Shown here piece by piece: positions 19,284-30,775 of a DNA stretch of 64,000 nucleotides. Below the pieces are notes generated by a model. That model searched no databases. It was not told where the DNA came from and worked only from the letters and a program-made list of their open reading frames with translations. Origin of the DNA: Pseudomonas sp. AOB-7 (lineage in GTDB: Bacteria; Pseudomonadota; Gammaproteobacteria; Pseudomonadales; Pseudomonadaceae). Where the stretch lies: positions 310,001-374,000 of the forward strand of contig NZ_RFFK01000004.1 of assembly GCF_003696305.1 (NCBI RefSeq), read 5' to 3'. The translations under genes were made by a program, and so were the position numbers. Each line of letters begins with the position of its first letter. Position 1 is the stretch's first letter.

Positions 19284-21326
19284 ATGATCGCTGCCCCCAT
19301 CGCCCGCCAAGAATCCGGCGCCGACCCCTATCGCTGGCTGGAGAATCGCGATAGCGACGAGGTGCTCGACCACCTGCGCGCCGAGAATGCCTACCTGGAG
19401 GCCAAGCTGGCGCCGCAGCAGGCGCTGCGCGAGCGGCTGTTCGAAGAGATCAAGGGGCGCATCCGCGAAACCGACCTGTCGCTGCCGGTGCCCTGGGGCG
19501 ACTACCTCTACTTCCAGCGCACCACCGCCGGCGACGAGTACCCGCGCCACTATCGCTGCCGCAAACCGGCGGACGGCTCGCTGACCCTCGACGCCGCCAG
19601 CGAGCAGCTGTTGCTCGACCCCAACGCCCTGGCCGGCGGCGGCTACCTGGCGCTCGGCGCCTTCAGCATCAGCCCGGACCAACGCCGCCTGGCCTACAGC
19701 CTGGATCGCAGCGGCGACGAGATCTACCGCCTGTTCGTCAAGGAGCTGGACAGCGGCCAGATCCAGGAGCTGCCCTTCGACGACTGCGACGGCAGCATGA
19801 CCTGGGCGAACGACAGCCAGACGCTGTTCTTCACCGAACTGGACGACACCCACCGCCCCTACAAGCTGTACCGCCACCACCTCGGTACGGATGGCGCCGA
19901 AGCGGTGTTCGAGGAGGGCGACGGGCGCTTCTTCCTGCACTGCTACCGCTCCAGCTCCGAACGCCAGCTGATCCTCCAGCTCGGCAGCAAGACCACCAGC
20001 GAAGTCTGGGTACTGGATGCCGAACGGCCGCAGGACGCCTTCGTCTGCCTGGCGCCGCGCGAGGAAGGCCACGAGTACGACGTCGACCACGGTCTGCAGG
20101 ACGGCGCCTGGAGCTGGCTGATCCGCAGCAACCAGAGCGGCATCAACTTCGCCCTCTACGCCGCCGACGAAGCCGCGCCGCAGCGCCCGCACTGGCGTGA
20201 AATCCGCGCTCACGACCCGGCGGTGATGCTCGAAGGCGTCACCCTCAACCGCGACGCCCTGGTGCTGAGCCTGCGCGAGGGCGGCCTGCCGGTGCTGGAA
20301 GTGCAGCCGCAGGGCGCGGCCGCCTACCGGGTGCAACTGCCGGACGCCGCCTACAGCCTGCACGTGCAGGACGGCCTGGAGTTCCACAGCACGGTGATCC
20401 GCCTGCGCTACGAGGCCCTCGGCCGCCCGGCGCAGATCCGCCAGCTGGAGCTGGCCACGGGCGCCCAGCAGGTGCTCAAGCAGACCCCAGTGGAAGGCCC
20501 CTTCGATGCCGAGGCCTACGAGAGCCGCCGGCTGTGGGCCACCGCGGCCGACGGCACGCAGGTGCCGATCAGCCTGGTAGCACGCCGCGAGGTGCTCGCC
20601 GCCGGCACGCCGGCGCCGCTCTACCTCTACGGCTACGGTGCCTACGGCGAGAGCCTCGATCCCTGGTTCTCCCATGCCCGCCTGAGCCTGCTCGATCGCG
20701 GTTTCGTCTTCGCCATCGCCCACGTGCGCGGCGGCGGCGAGATGGGCGAGGCCTGGTACCGCGCCGGCAAGCTGGAGCACAAGCCCAACACCTTCGGCGA
20801 CTTCATCGCCTGCGCCGGACACCTGATCGACGCCGGCCTGACCACCCCGGTGCAGCTCGCCATCAGCGGCGGCAGCGCCGGCGGCCTGCTGATCGGCGCG
20901 GTGCTCAACCAGCGCCCGCAGCTGTTCGCCGCGGCCATCGCCGAGGTGCCCTTCGTCGACGTGCTCAACACCATGCTCAACCCGGAGCTGCCGCTGACGG
21001 TGACCGAGTACGACGAATGGGGCGACCCCAACCAGCCCGAGGTGTTCGCGCGGATCCAGGCCTACGCACCCTACGAGAACGTGCGCGCGCAGGCCTACCC
21101 GGCGATCCTCGCGGTGGCCGGCTACAACGACAGCCGCGTGCAGTACTGGGAAGCGGCCAAGTGGGTGGCGCGGCTGCGCGAGCGCAAGACCGACGCCAAC
21201 CTGCTGCTGCTCAAGACCGATCTGGAGGCCGGCCACGGCGGCATGAGCGGGCGCTACCAGGGCATCCGCGACGTGGCCCTGGAATACGCGTTCCTGTTCA
21301 AGGTGCTGGGCCTCGCCGAAGGCTGA
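19284..21326 (+). CDS. ptrB: Oligopeptidase B-type S9 serine peptidase
   Basis: A 680-aa prolyl-oligopeptidase-family enzyme: N-terminal beta-propeller (about 70-400) that restricts access to short peptides, then an alpha/beta-hydrolase domain. The nucleophile is Ser531 in GGSAGG; the oxyanion region YGYGAYGESLDPWF and the C-terminal AGHGG carrying the catalytic His are present. No signal peptide, so cytoplasmic. The overall pattern (YRWLENRDSDEVLDHLRAEN) fits oligopeptidase B, which cleaves after Arg/Lys. Confidence 0.88.
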   Translation: MIAAPIARQESGADPYRWLENRDSDEVLDHLRAENAYLEAKLAPQQALRERLFEEIKGRIRETDLSLPVPWGDYLYFQRTTAGDEYPRHYRCRKPADGSLTLDAASEQLLLDPNALAGGGYLALGAFSISPDQRRLAYSLDRSGDEIYRLFVKELDSGQIQELPFDDCDGSMTWANDSQTLFFTELDDTHRPYKLYRHHLGTDGAEAVFEEGDGRFFLHCYRSSSERQLILQLGSKTTSEVWVLDAERPQDAFVCLAPREEGHEYDVDHGLQDGAWSWLIRSNQSGINFALYAADEAAPQRPHWREIRAHDPAVMLEGVTLNRDALVLSLREGGLPVLEVQPQGAAAYRVQLPDAAYSLHVQDGLEFHSTVIRLRYEALGRPAQIRQLELATGAQQVLKQTPVEGPFDAEAYESRRLWATAADGTQVPISLVARREVLAAGTPAPLYLYGYGAYGESLDPWFSHARLSLLDRGFVFAIAHVRGGGEMGEAWYRAGKLEHKPNTFGDFIACAGHLIDAGLTTPVQLAISGGSAGGLLIGAVLNQRPQLFAAAIAEVPFVDVLNTMLNPELPLTVTEYDEWGDPNQPEVFARIQAYAPYENVRAQAYPAILAVAGYNDSRVQYWEAAKWVARLRERKTDANLLLLKTDLEAGHGGMSGRYQGIRDVALEYAFLFKVLGLAEG

Positions 21327-21379
21327 CCGAGCAATCAGCTTTCGTTCGCCAACTGCGGAATCTGATCTAGGCTGAAGGC

Positions 21380-21412
21380 ACGCTTATGGCGAAAGGCCAT
21401 AAGCGTCCTTTT
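21380..21412 (+). terminator. Intrinsic terminator after ptrB
   Basis: ACGCTTATGGC and GCCATAAGCGT form a perfect 11-bp stem with a GAAAG loop, followed by CCTTTTCC. It lies between ptrB and the chemoreceptor gene, only 28 bp before the latter's ATG, so it may also lie in that gene's leader. Confidence 0.65.
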
Positions 21413-21439
21413 CCTGCCTGCCGCCAAGGAAGATCCGCC

Positions 21440-23062
21440 ATGAAGAGTTGGAAGATTCGCACCCACCTGTTGCTGCTCGCCGGCGCCCTGCTCAGCGCCC
21501 TGCTGGCCGTCGGCCTGCTCGGCCTGCACGGGCTGAAAGCCACCGTCGGCGGGCTGCAGACCGTCTACCTGGATCGCGTGGTGCCGCTGCGCGACCTCAA
21601 GCTGATCGCCGACCTCTACGCGGTGAACATAGTCGACGCCACGCACAAGGCGCGCAGCGGCGAACTGACCAGCCACGCCGCGCAGCAACTGATCGAACAG
21701 GCCCAGCAGCGCATCGCGCAGACCTGGCAGGCCTACCTGGCCACCGAGCTGATCGCCGAGGAACGCCGCCTGATCGAGCAGATCGCCCCGCTGATGGAGC
21801 GCGCCGGGCCGCCGCTGGAGCAGTTGCAGAGCCTGCTCGCCCGCGGCGACCAGGCGGCACTGGAGCGCTTCGCCGGCAGCGAGCTGTACCCGCTGATCGA
21901 CCCGCTGTCGGCCAAGTTCGCCGAGCTGATCGAGGTGCAACTGGTGGAGGCCAAGCACCAGTTCCAGCTGGGCGAGGCGGAGTACGCCGCCAATCTGCGC
22001 CTGAGCCTGGCCCTGCTGTTGCTCGCCCTGCTGCTGGGCTGCGCCCATGCGCTGTATTTCAGCCGCCGCCTCGGCCGCCAGCTGGGCGCCGAACCCGGCG
22101 AGCTGGAGGCGATCAGCGCGCGCATCGCCGCCGGTCGCCTGGATGGCGCGCCGGCGGACGGCCGCGCCAGCAGCGGGGTGATGAAGTCGGTGCAGGCCAT
22201 GCGCCACGGCCTGCACGACGTGATCGGCAATATCGGCGAGGCCTCCGAGCAGATCGAGTGCGCCACCCTGCAGCTGGCCGCCTCCTCCGAACAGGTGCTC
22301 AACAGCGCCAATATCCAGAGCGACACCGCCGCGGCGATGGCCGCGACCATGGAGCAGCTGGCGGTGAGCATCAACCATATCGCCGAAAACGCCCAGCACA
22401 CCCACGACCGCGCGCAGCAGGCCGGCGAGCTGACCGACAGCGGCCTGGCGGTGACCGGCCAGGCCATCGAAGAAATCCGCCGGGTCGCCGCCCTAGTGGC
22501 GCAGTGCTCGGCGGACATCCAACGATTGGCAGCACAATCGGGCAATATCGGCGCCATAGTCGAGGTGATTCGCGGTATTGCCGAGCAGACCAACCTGCTC
22601 GCGCTGAACGCCGCCATCGAGGCCGCGCGCGCCGGCGAGCAGGGCCGCGGTTTCGCCGTGGTCGCCGATGAGGTGCGCAGCCTGGCCGGACGCACCGCGC
22701 AATCCACCACCGAGATCGTCGCCCTGGTCGAGGCCATCCACGGCGGTGTGCGTCAGGCGCACGGCAGCATGGCGGCGACCTGCGCGGGCGTCGACAACGG
22801 CCTGCAGCTGGTCGAACGCAGCGCCGCGGCGATGGGTGAGATCCGCCAGGCGCTGGACGAATCGCTGCAGTCGGTCGGCAGCATCGCCACCGCCCTGCAG
22901 CAGCAGCGCGCCGCCAGCGAGCAGGTGGCGCAGAACGTCGAACAGGTGGCGCAGATAGTCGAGGAGAACTCCGCGGCGCAGGGCGGCATCGTCCAGGCCA
23001 TCCGCGCGCTGCAGGGCATGTCGGAGCGCCTGCAGGGGGTAATGCGCCGCTTCAGCTTCTGA
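21440..23062 (+). CDS. Methyl-accepting chemotaxis protein, 4HB-type sensor
   Basis: A 540-aa transmembrane chemoreceptor. N-terminal helix ([22 protein letters not shown]), a periplasmic four-helix-bundle sensor (about 35-190), a second helix ([22 protein letters not shown]), a short HAMP-like linker ([22 protein letters not shown]) and the signalling domain with tip [19 protein letters not shown]. The ligand cannot be read. The start at 21440 is preceded by AAGGAAGATCCGCC. Single-gene unit. Confidence 0.88.
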   Translation: MKSWKIRTHLLLLAGALLSALLAVGLLGLHGLKATVGGLQTVYLDRVVPLRDLKLIADLYAVNIVDATHKARSGELTSHAAQQLIEQAQQRIAQTWQAYLATELIAEERRLIEQIAPLMERAGPPLEQLQSLLARGDQAALERFAGSELYPLIDPLSAKFAELIEVQLVEAKHQFQLGEAEYAANLRLSLALLLLALLLGCAHALYFSRRLGRQLGAEPGELEAISARIAAGRLDGAPADGRASSGVMKSVQAMRHGLHDVIGNIGEASEQIECATLQLAASSEQVLNSANIQSDTAAAMAATMEQLAVSINHIAENAQHTHDRAQQAGELTDSGLAVTGQAIEEIRRVAALVAQCSADIQRLAAQSGNIGAIVEVIRGIAEQTNLLALNAAIEAARAGEQGRGFAVVADEVRSLAGRTAQSTTEIVALVEAIHGGVRQAHGSMAATCAGVDNGLQLVERSAAAMGEIRQALDESLQSVGSIATALQQQRAASEQVAQNVEQVAQIVEENSAAQGGIVQAIRALQGMSERLQGVMRRFSF

Positions 23063-23105
23063 GCGCCCGTGCAGGCGAGAGCGTGAACGGCCTCGAGAAA
23101 CGCCG

Positions 23106-23141
23106 CGGCAGGCGACCAACAGCGATTGGCAACGCCTGCCG
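23106..23141. terminator. Hairpin after the 4HB chemoreceptor gene
   Basis: CGGCAGGCG (23106-23114) pairs with CGCCTGCCG (23133-23141) over an 18-nt loop, without a T-tract. Possible weak terminator. Confidence 0.35.
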
Positions 23142-23185
23142 TTGCGGCTAAGGTCGCCTCCCCGCTCTCGCCATACCGCCCGACC

Positions 23186-23656
23186 ATGCCCGACACTTCC
23201 CACCTGATCGACGCCATCCGCGACATGCTGCTGGACTGCGGCCTGTTCGACCAACTGCCGGCCGGCGACGTACTCACCGCCGCCGGCTATTTCAGCCTGA
23301 GCAAGATCGACGAAGGCACGCTGATCTTCCGCGAGGGCGATGCCGGCACCTTCATGTGCATCCTCCAGCAGGGCGCCGTCTCGGTGCGCAAGACCAACGT
23401 CAGCGGCGAGGAGGTGGAGATCACCTGCCTGCGCAAGGGCCGCGCCTTCGGCGAAATGGCCGTGCTCGACGGCGAACGGCGCTCGGCCACCTGCGTCGCG
23501 GCCAGCGACAGCGTGCTGCTGACCCTGGGCAAGGACGCCCTGGACAAGATGCTGCAGGAAGCGCCGAGAGCCGCCGCCCAGGTCATCCGCGCCATTGCCG
23601 TGGGCATGTCGAAACGCCTGCGCATGGCCGATGGGCAACTGGTCAACCAGGTCTGA
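23186..23656 (+). CDS. Cyclic nucleotide-binding domain protein
   Basis: A 156-aa single-domain protein of the CRP/cNMP-binding fold (GTLIFREGDAGTFMCILQQG ... GRAFGEMAVLDGERRSATC, the phosphate-binding cassette). No DNA-binding helix-turn-helix follows, so it is not a CRP-type regulator; it is probably a small cAMP or c-di-GMP-responsive adaptor. The start MPDTSHLIDAI at 23186 is preferred over an upstream in-frame start at 23126. Confidence 0.8.
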   Translation: MPDTSHLIDAIRDMLLDCGLFDQLPAGDVLTAAGYFSLSKIDEGTLIFREGDAGTFMCILQQGAVSVRKTNVSGEEVEITCLRKGRAFGEMAVLDGERRSATCVAASDSVLLTLGKDALDKMLQEAPRAAAQVIRAIAVGMSKRLRMADGQLVNQV

Positions 23657-23761
23657 GCCGGGGTCCCGGCGGCGTCGGCTGGCCCGTAGAGTGAACACAG
23701 GGTGCATCCCTAGGGTTCGCGCCATCGGCGTCTTCCTCGGCCGCGCGCACCAACAAGTGGG

Positions 23762-25432
23762 CTAGAAACTCCCCGCCGTGCTGACCCCGGCCGTCACCAT
23801 CACGGCGTTGTTGCCGCCCGGCTGCCAGGTCTTGACCTGCGCCGGGTTGCTTTCGCTGCGGATGATGCACTTCCACTGCACCTGCTGGCCGGCCGGCAGG
23901 GCGATGCTGCCCTTCCAGCTCGGGTAGGCGCTGGTGTCGCTCAGGCGCACGGCGCCGGCCGGGCTCCAATTGCCCAGCTGGGCGACATTGCCCACCGCGT
24001 AGACGCTGTCGCCCCACTGGGTCACGCCGTTGTCGCAGCGGAAGTCGACGCTGACCAGCTCGCCCTGCTCTTCGCCGCCGCCCTGACCGCTGCGCCAGAT
24101 ACGGATCGCGCCGTTATCGATGTTGAGCGCCTGGCTAAAATCGCCGCTGGCCACCTGGCCGGGCGAGGACAGGTTGGAGTCCAGGGCGATCAGCAGTTGC
24201 TGCTGGCTGCCGCTGATTGTCGCCACCAGGCCGGAGAACCCCGAGTGGAACTGGATCGCCGAGGCGGCCTTGACCCCGGCCGCACGGCGGATCTGGATCA
24301 GCTGGCGGATGAAGTCGCCATGGCCCCAGTCGTACATGTGCGGCCAGTACACCACCGGCGTGCCCGGGCTGCTGAGGATGTAGGCGTAGGCCTGCTTGAG
24401 GCGCGCGTCCGGCAGCGGCCAGTGGTGCTGGCCACCGTGCGGGCCGGGCGAATAGCCGGTGTCGTGGTTGTCGACGAAAGTCACCGCTACCTCACGCCAG
24501 CGCGCATCGGGGTTGCCGTTGAGGCCGTGGCGCCAGTCGGCGATGCCGCCGTTCTGCATGCGCTCCTTGAGGGCGAAGTCGAACACCGTGCACTTGGCGC
24601 GATCGGACCAGTCCTTGAGGATCTGCTGCCAGCTGGCACCGTGGCGCCAGTCCCAGCTCGGGTATTCGCCTGGCGCCTTCCACAGCTCGCCGAGGCAGAA
24701 GCCGTTGTCGTGGGCATCGCTCATCCAGCCGGCGACCCGCTCGCCGGCGTAGCCGCGGACGAAGTCGAAGCGAAAGCCGCCGGCGCCATACTGGCTACGC
24801 AGGTTGGCGAACTCGTCGCGGAACATCGCCTGGTTCTGCGGGTGGCCGGTGTTGAGGTCGGCGTCGCCGCCCATGAAGCGGTCGCCGTCGTCGCAGTCGT
24901 TGGCGTAATTGCCGGGATCATTGCAGTCGTGGCGCCACAGGCCCTGGCCGGCCGGCAGGTTGATCTGCTTGTCCGGATAGCCGCGGTTCATGTGGTTGGG
25001 CACCACGTCGTAGATGGGTTTGACCCCGGCGGCGTTGAGCGCAGTGGCGGCCTGCCTGAGCTGGCTGTCGCTGCCGTAGCGGCCGTTCTTGTCGAAGTCG
25101 TGCCAGAAGTAGCCTTCGCCGCCGCCCGAGGTGCCGTTGCCGGGGTCGCTCCAGCTGGAGAAGTCGCGCCAGGGCACCGGCATCCAGATCGCGCTGAAAC
25201 CGTCGGCGGCCAGGGTCGGCGCCAGGCTGGCCAGGGTCGCGTACCAGTCGCTCGAGGTGGTGCGCACGGTGTTCCAGTGAAAGCCCTGGAGGATGATTTC
25301 GTCGCCGCCGTGATAGCGCACGCCGCTGGCGCTCTTGCCCGGCGCGTCGGCGGCACGCAGCAGATTGCCCCAGGGGTAGGCCAGCGGTACCAGGGCCAGG
25401 GTCAGGGCGGCCAGTCGCAGGTATCGGTTCAT
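23762..25432 (-). CDS. amyP: Maltotetraose-forming alpha-amylase (GH13) with CBM20
   Basis: A 556-aa secreted exo-amylase that cleaves maltotetraose from starch chain ends (glucan 1,4-alpha-maltotetraohydrolase). The signal peptide ends near Ala28. Catalytic residues are Asp223 (FRFDFVRGY), Glu249 (GELW) and Asp324 (FVDNHDTG); after removing the leader and a 2-residue insertion these equal Asp193, Glu219 and Asp294 of the P. stutzeri enzyme. Residues from about 455 to the end form a starch-binding CBM20 domain (SVYAVGNVAQLGNWSPAGAV). The linker is Gly/Glu-rich (SGQGGGEEQGE). Diverges from lamB-malM, which would import the products. Confidence 0.93.
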   Translation of the reverse strand: MNRYLRLAALTLALVPLAYPWGNLLRAADAPGKSASGVRYHGGDEIILQGFHWNTVRTTSSDWYATLASLAPTLAADGFSAIWMPVPWRDFSSWSDPGNGTSGGGEGYFWHDFDKNGRYGSDSQLRQAATALNAAGVKPIYDVVPNHMNRGYPDKQINLPAGQGLWRHDCNDPGNYANDCDDGDRFMGGDADLNTGHPQNQAMFRDEFANLRSQYGAGGFRFDFVRGYAGERVAGWMSDAHDNGFCLGELWKAPGEYPSWDWRHGASWQQILKDWSDRAKCTVFDFALKERMQNGGIADWRHGLNGNPDARWREVAVTFVDNHDTGYSPGPHGGQHHWPLPDARLKQAYAYILSSPGTPVVYWPHMYDWGHGDFIRQLIQIRRAAGVKAASAIQFHSGFSGLVATISGSQQQLLIALDSNLSSPGQVASGDFSQALNIDNGAIRIWRSGQGGGEEQGELVSVDFRCDNGVTQWGDSVYAVGNVAQLGNWSPAGAVRLSDTSAYPSWKGSIALPAGQQVQWKCIIRSESNPAQVKTWQPGGNNAVMVTAGVSTAGSF

Positions 25433-27071
<1,639 letters not shown>

Positions 27072-27106
27072 CGGCCAACCGCACCAACGCTGCTCCTGTG
27101 GTCCTT

Positions 27107-27137
27107 GCCCCGGTTCTGCAATAGGCCGGGGCCTTTT
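27107..27137 (+). terminator. Intrinsic terminator/attenuator between lamB and malM
   Basis: GCCCCGG (27107-27113) pairs with CCGGGGC (27126-27132), followed by CTTTT. It sits in the 97-bp gap and would lower malM expression relative to lamB. Confidence 0.7.
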
Positions 27138-27168
27138 ACCAGGCGTGACATAAAAAGAGGAATAACCC

Positions 27169-28092
27169 ATGCCACCGTTCAAGATCGCCAGCCTCGCGCT
27201 GCTCGCCCTGCTGCTGACCGGCTGCGCCAGCGAACCGCTGCGCCGCATCGACGCGCTGAGCGCCAGCCCGGCGCCCTTGCAGACTTCCGCCGACAGCGCC
27301 GAGCAAGCCCTGGCCGCCGCCCCCTCCTGCTGCGCCTCGCTGCGCGAGCTGCCTTACCAACCGATTGCGGTGAATTTCAGCGGCGAGGTGCGCATCGACG
27401 CCAACGCCCCGGCCTTCGCCTTCGACAGCGGCAAGAGTTTTTTCCGCGCCTTCCAGCTGCCGGCCTCCAGCAAGTCGTTCGAGATCCGCCTGTACAGCCA
27501 GGCCGGCGACACGGTACTGGCGCCCAACGCCATGCTGCTCGACAGCCGGTTCCGCGTCACCCGCCTGCTCGGCGCCGAGGATTTCGTCTACGCCCCGGCT
27601 TCCGGCTTCAAGGGCGACAGCCTGGACGCGCGCCTGCGCGTCGACCGCCTGTACCCGGACAACCCCGGCAACGAACACTACCTGGTGCTCTACACCAGCG
27701 ACGCGCAGCGGCGCGGCCAGACCGTCATCGAGCACCCGGCCAAGGCCTTCGCCCGCGCCCTCGGCAACGAGGCGCCGAACATTCCCGACCCGGTGGCCCA
27801 GCATGCGCCGGTGGGGGTGATCAAGATGGTGCTGATCGAGGACGAGGTGGCCGGCCAGCAGGCCAACACCTATGTGCCGCCGTTCAGCATCGGCCGCGAG
27901 ATGGGCAACCAGTTGCCCAGCGTACCGGCCCCGGCCGTGCTGCCGGAGACCCAGGCCTACTACCGCCAGGGCATCGACGCCGCCCTCGCCGGCAAGGACC
28001 TGCAGCGCGCCCTGCGCCTGGCCGACGAGGCCGAGCGGGTCGGCGACGCCAGCGCCAGGGCCTATCTGCTCGAGCGCATCGAAATCAAGTGA
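27169..28092 (+). CDS. malM: MalM-family maltose operon lipoprotein
   Basis: A 307-aa MalM-like protein with a lipoprotein signal ending LLLTGC (Cys19). Domain features include PIAVNFSGEVRIDANAPAF and a C-terminal segment (YYRQGIDAALAGKDLQRALRLADEAERVG) that looks like one TPR-type helical pair. MalM is periplasmic and of unclear function in maltose use. The ribosome-binding site AAAAAGAGGAATAACCC is good. Follows lamB. Confidence 0.85.
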   Translation: MPPFKIASLALLALLLTGCASEPLRRIDALSASPAPLQTSADSAEQALAAAPSCCASLRELPYQPIAVNFSGEVRIDANAPAFAFDSGKSFFRAFQLPASSKSFEIRLYSQAGDTVLAPNAMLLDSRFRVTRLLGAEDFVYAPASGFKGDSLDARLRVDRLYPDNPGNEHYLVLYTSDAQRRGQTVIEHPAKAFARALGNEAPNIPDPVAQHAPVGVIKMVLIEDEVAGQQANTYVPPFSIGREMGNQLPSVPAPAVLPETQAYYRQGIDAALAGKDLQRALRLADEAERVGDASARAYLLERIEIK

Positions 28093-28116
28093 CGGCTTCC
28101 CCTCCAGGGATGATTC

Positions 28117-28141
28117 GGGCGGCCTCGGCCGCCCTTTTTTT
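28117..28141 (+). terminator. Strong intrinsic terminator after malM
   Basis: GGGCGGC-CTCG-GCCGCCC stem-loop followed by seven T residues, 25 bp past the malM stop and converging on the chemoreceptor gene. Confidence 0.9.
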
Positions 28142-28152
28142 GTACAGCGCGA

Positions 28153-30075
28153 CTACACGCGGAAGCGGCTGACCAGCGCCTGCAGCTGGCCGCCCAGACG
28201 CGCCAGCTCGGCCGAGGACTTGGCCGTCTCGTCGCTGGCGGTGGCGGTCTGCTCGGAGACGTCGCGCACGCTGAGGATGCTGCGGCTGATCTCCTCGGCC
28301 ACCGCGCTCTGCTCTTCCGCAGCGGCGGCGATCTGCTGGTTCATCGACTGGATGTTGGACACCGCCAGGGTGATGCTGCCCAGCGAGTCGCCGGCCTTGC
28401 GCGTCAGCTCGACGCTGCTGTCGGTGAGGTTGCGGCTGTTGCGCATCACCGTCGCCACCTGCTGGGTGCCGCTCTGCAGCCCGGCGATCAGCGCCTCGAT
28501 CTCCTCGGTGGACTTCTGCGTGCGCTGCGCCAGGCCGCGCACCTCGTCGGCGACCACGGCGAAACCGCGCCCCGCCTCGCCGGCACGCGCCGCTTCGATG
28601 GCCGCGTTGAGCGCCAGCAGGTTGGTCTGCTCGGCCACCGACTTGATCACGTCCATCACGCTGCCGATCTTGTCGCTCTCCTGCTGCAGGCCGTGCATCG
28701 CCTCGCTGGAGCGGCTGACCTCGGCGGCCAGGCGCTCGATCTGCGAAATCACCTCGGCCACCACCTGATCGCCCAGGCGCGCCTGGCCGTCGGCGTCGTT
28801 GGCCGCCTGCGAGGCCTGCTCGGCGTTGCGCGCCACTTCCTGCACGGTGGCCGACATCTCGTGCATGGCGGTGGCCACCTGGTCGGTCTCGCTCTTCTGG
28901 CTGTTGGCGCCGGCGCTGGTCTGCTCGGTGACGGCCGACAGCTCCTCGGCGGCGCTGGCGATCTGGGTGACGCTGTCGCGGATGCCGCCGATCAGCTCGC
29001 GCAGGGTCGTGGCCATGTGCTGGATGCCCTGCTGCAGCTGGCCCATCTCGTCGCGACGATCGACCCGCACGCTGGCGGTCAGGTCGCCGTCGGCGATGCG
29101 CTGCACCGCGCCCAGGGTGTCCTGCAGCGGACGGGTGATCTGCCGGGTGATGACCCAGGCGGCGAGCACGCCGAACAGCAGGGCCAGCAGCGTGGCGCCG
29201 ATCTGCAGGCTGCGCGCCTGGGCGCTCTCGATGGCCATGCGCTGCATCTGGAACTGGTACAGGGTCTCGCTGATGCGCACGATCTCGGCCTGCTGCTCGG
29301 TCATCTCCTGACGGGTGCGGGCGATATCGGCGGTGGCGGCCTTGAACGCCTGCACGGTCTGCTCGAACTGGCCCAGCGCGGCGGCGATGCGCCGCACCGC
29401 GTCCTGCTGGGCGCTGCCGAAGGCCTGCTGCAGCGCGCCGAGGCTGGCGCGGGCGGCGGCGATGCGCTCGGCCAGGGCCTGCTCGGTCTGCGCATCGGGC
29501 GCGCTGTCGTAGCGTTCGAGCAGGTAGCGCAGGCGCAGCAGCTCGGCCTGCGTGTGGGTCAGCGCCTGCAGCTGGGGGAAACGCCCGCCGTCGTATTCCG
29601 GCAGCAGCTGCACGCTGCGCTGCATGGCGGCGAGCAGTTCGCCGAGCTGCGCATCCTCGCCAGCCACCTGGCGCCGCGCTGCGTCGGCGGCGGCGTAGGC
29701 GGCGCGCATGCCGCCCAGCGAGCGCTGGTAATCCTGGTTGTAGCGGTCCTGCTCCTGCAGCAGCTTGACGTTGACCGGGTTGGTGAAGGTGCCAAGCAGT
29801 TTCTTCTGCTGCTGCAGGTAGAGCTCGAGGTTGCTCAGCAGGCGCTCGCTGCTGGGGGCGTCGCCCTTGGCCAGCATGAACTGCAGGCGGGCGATGCGCA
29901 GGTTGGTCAGGCTGGTGTTGAGCTGGGCGATCTCGCTCATCCAGGTGCTGCGCTGGATGACGCTGCCCAGGCCGCTCCAGGCGGTCCAGGCCAGCGCCAG
30001 GGTAAGGGCCAGCACCAGGCCGAAGCCGAGGGCCAGCTTGCGGGTGACGCTGAGGTTGGCAAACCAGGTGTTCAT
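28153..30075 (-). CDS. Methyl-accepting chemotaxis protein, HBM-type sensor (McpS-like)
   Basis: A 640-aa chemoreceptor: helix 1 ([20 protein letters not shown]), a large periplasmic helical bimodular-type sensor of about 250 residues, helix 2 ([22 protein letters not shown]), HAMP ([20 protein letters not shown]) and the signalling domain with [19 protein letters not shown]. It resembles P. putida McpS, which binds TCA-cycle organic acids; the ligand here is untested. The chosen ATG (30075) is preceded by TTGGAGAATTGTC, and the ribosome-binding site is inside an 11-bp inverted repeat. Confidence 0.87.
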   Translation of the reverse strand: MNTWFANLSVTRKLALGFGLVLALTLALAWTAWSGLGSVIQRSTWMSEIAQLNTSLTNLRIARLQFMLAKGDAPSSERLLSNLELYLQQQKKLLGTFTNPVNVKLLQEQDRYNQDYQRSLGGMRAAYAAADAARRQVAGEDAQLGELLAAMQRSVQLLPEYDGGRFPQLQALTHTQAELLRLRYLLERYDSAPDAQTEQALAERIAAARASLGALQQAFGSAQQDAVRRIAAALGQFEQTVQAFKAATADIARTRQEMTEQQAEIVRISETLYQFQMQRMAIESAQARSLQIGATLLALLFGVLAAWVITRQITRPLQDTLGAVQRIADGDLTASVRVDRRDEMGQLQQGIQHMATTLRELIGGIRDSVTQIASAAEELSAVTEQTSAGANSQKSETDQVATAMHEMSATVQEVARNAEQASQAANDADGQARLGDQVVAEVISQIERLAAEVSRSSEAMHGLQQESDKIGSVMDVIKSVAEQTNLLALNAAIEAARAGEAGRGFAVVADEVRGLAQRTQKSTEEIEALIAGLQSGTQQVATVMRNSRNLTDSSVELTRKAGDSLGSITLAVSNIQSMNQQIAAAAEEQSAVAEEISRSILSVRDVSEQTATASDETAKSSAELARLGGQLQALVSRFRV

Positions 30076-30076
30076 G

Positions 30077-30130
30077 ACAATTCTCCAACTGTGCGGATGA
30101 CAGGCGGTTCGGGTTTCGCTGGAGAATTGT
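30077..30130 (-). promoter_or_regulatory. SD-sequestering hairpin in the chemoreceptor mRNA leader
   Basis: ACAATTCTCCA (30077-30087) and TGGAGAATTGT (30120-30130) are perfect 11-bp inverted repeats. In the minus-strand transcript the second arm to be transcribed contains the GGAG ribosome-binding site and ends one base before the ATG. Folding would hide translation initiation. Confidence 0.6.
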
Positions 30131-30345
30131 TTTTGTAAAGCCAGCACAAGGGGTCAGCAGACGTACCAGGCGACCGGCGGGGCACAGTCATGAAGGGCCG
30201 CGGCGGCGACAGATGAGCGCAGCTGCGCCGCTCCATACATATGCTTTATCGAATATCTATAGACCAGAATGCTCGGCTCATCCGCGCGCGACTGGCCAAC
30301 GCAGCGAGTAATCCTTGCACTACCTCTTATCAAGCGGCGGTTTCA

Positions 30346-30367
30346 AATATACGGATAAACATATATT
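30346..30367. promoter_or_regulatory. Candidate ArsR operator
   Basis: AATATA (30346-30351) and TATATT (30362-30367) form an AT-rich inverted repeat 35 bp before the arsR ATG, in a local AT island. Metal-released ArsR-family repressors bind such imperfect AT-rich dyads at their own promoter. Confidence 0.45.
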
Positions 30368-30401
30368 CTCCCCGCACCTCAGATTTTCCGCGGACGCCGC
30401 C

Positions 30402-30758
30402 ATGGCCGAACTGCTCACCCCCACCACCGTCTTCAAATGCCTGGCCGACGACACCCGCGTACGCCTGATGCTGCTGGTCGCCCGCGAAGAGGAGCTGTGC
30501 GTCTGCGAGCTGACCTGCGCCCTCGGCGAGAGCCAGCCCAAGGTCTCGCGCCACCTGGCGCAGTTGCGCAGCTGCGGCCTGCTGGCCGACCGCCGCCAGG
30601 GCCAGTGGGTCTACTACCGCCTGCACCCGCACCTGCCGGACTGGGTGATCGCCGTGCTCGACGCCACGCTGGCGGCCAACAGCCACTGGCTGAGCCCGGA
30701 CAGCAAGCGCCTGGATGCCATGGGCGAGCGCCCGGAACGTATCGCCGCCTGCTGCTGA
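30402..30758 (+). CDS. arsR: ArsR-family arsenite-responsive repressor
   Basis: A 118-aa winged-helix repressor. The arsenite-binding cysteines are in ELCVCELTCAL (Cys33, Cys35, Cys39) at the start of the recognition region, followed by QPKVSRHLAQLRSCGLL. The C-terminus ends in a further Cys pair (IAACC). First gene of a seven-gene operon. The start at 30402 is chosen at MAELLTP because it aligns with the family N-terminus. Confidence 0.93.
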   Translation: MAELLTPTTVFKCLADDTRVRLMLLVAREEELCVCELTCALGESQPKVSRHLAQLRSCGLLADRRQGQWVYYRLHPHLPDWVIAVLDATLAANSHWLSPDSKRLDAMGERPERIAACC

Positions 30759-30775
30759 CGCTCAAGGAATCCGAG

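Larger units (their letters stand above)
30076..30401. other. 326-bp region between chemoreceptor gene and arsR, no gene
   Basis: The left end is the leader of the minus-strand chemoreceptor gene with its hairpin (30077-30130). The right part (from about 30230) is unusually AT-rich and contains the presumed arsR promoter/operator. No coding frame with a ribosome-binding site was seen. Confidence 0.6.

Noticed and set aside
19218..21236. 672-codon open frame opposite ptrB
   Set aside because: Antisense shadow of a gene with a full catalytic domain.
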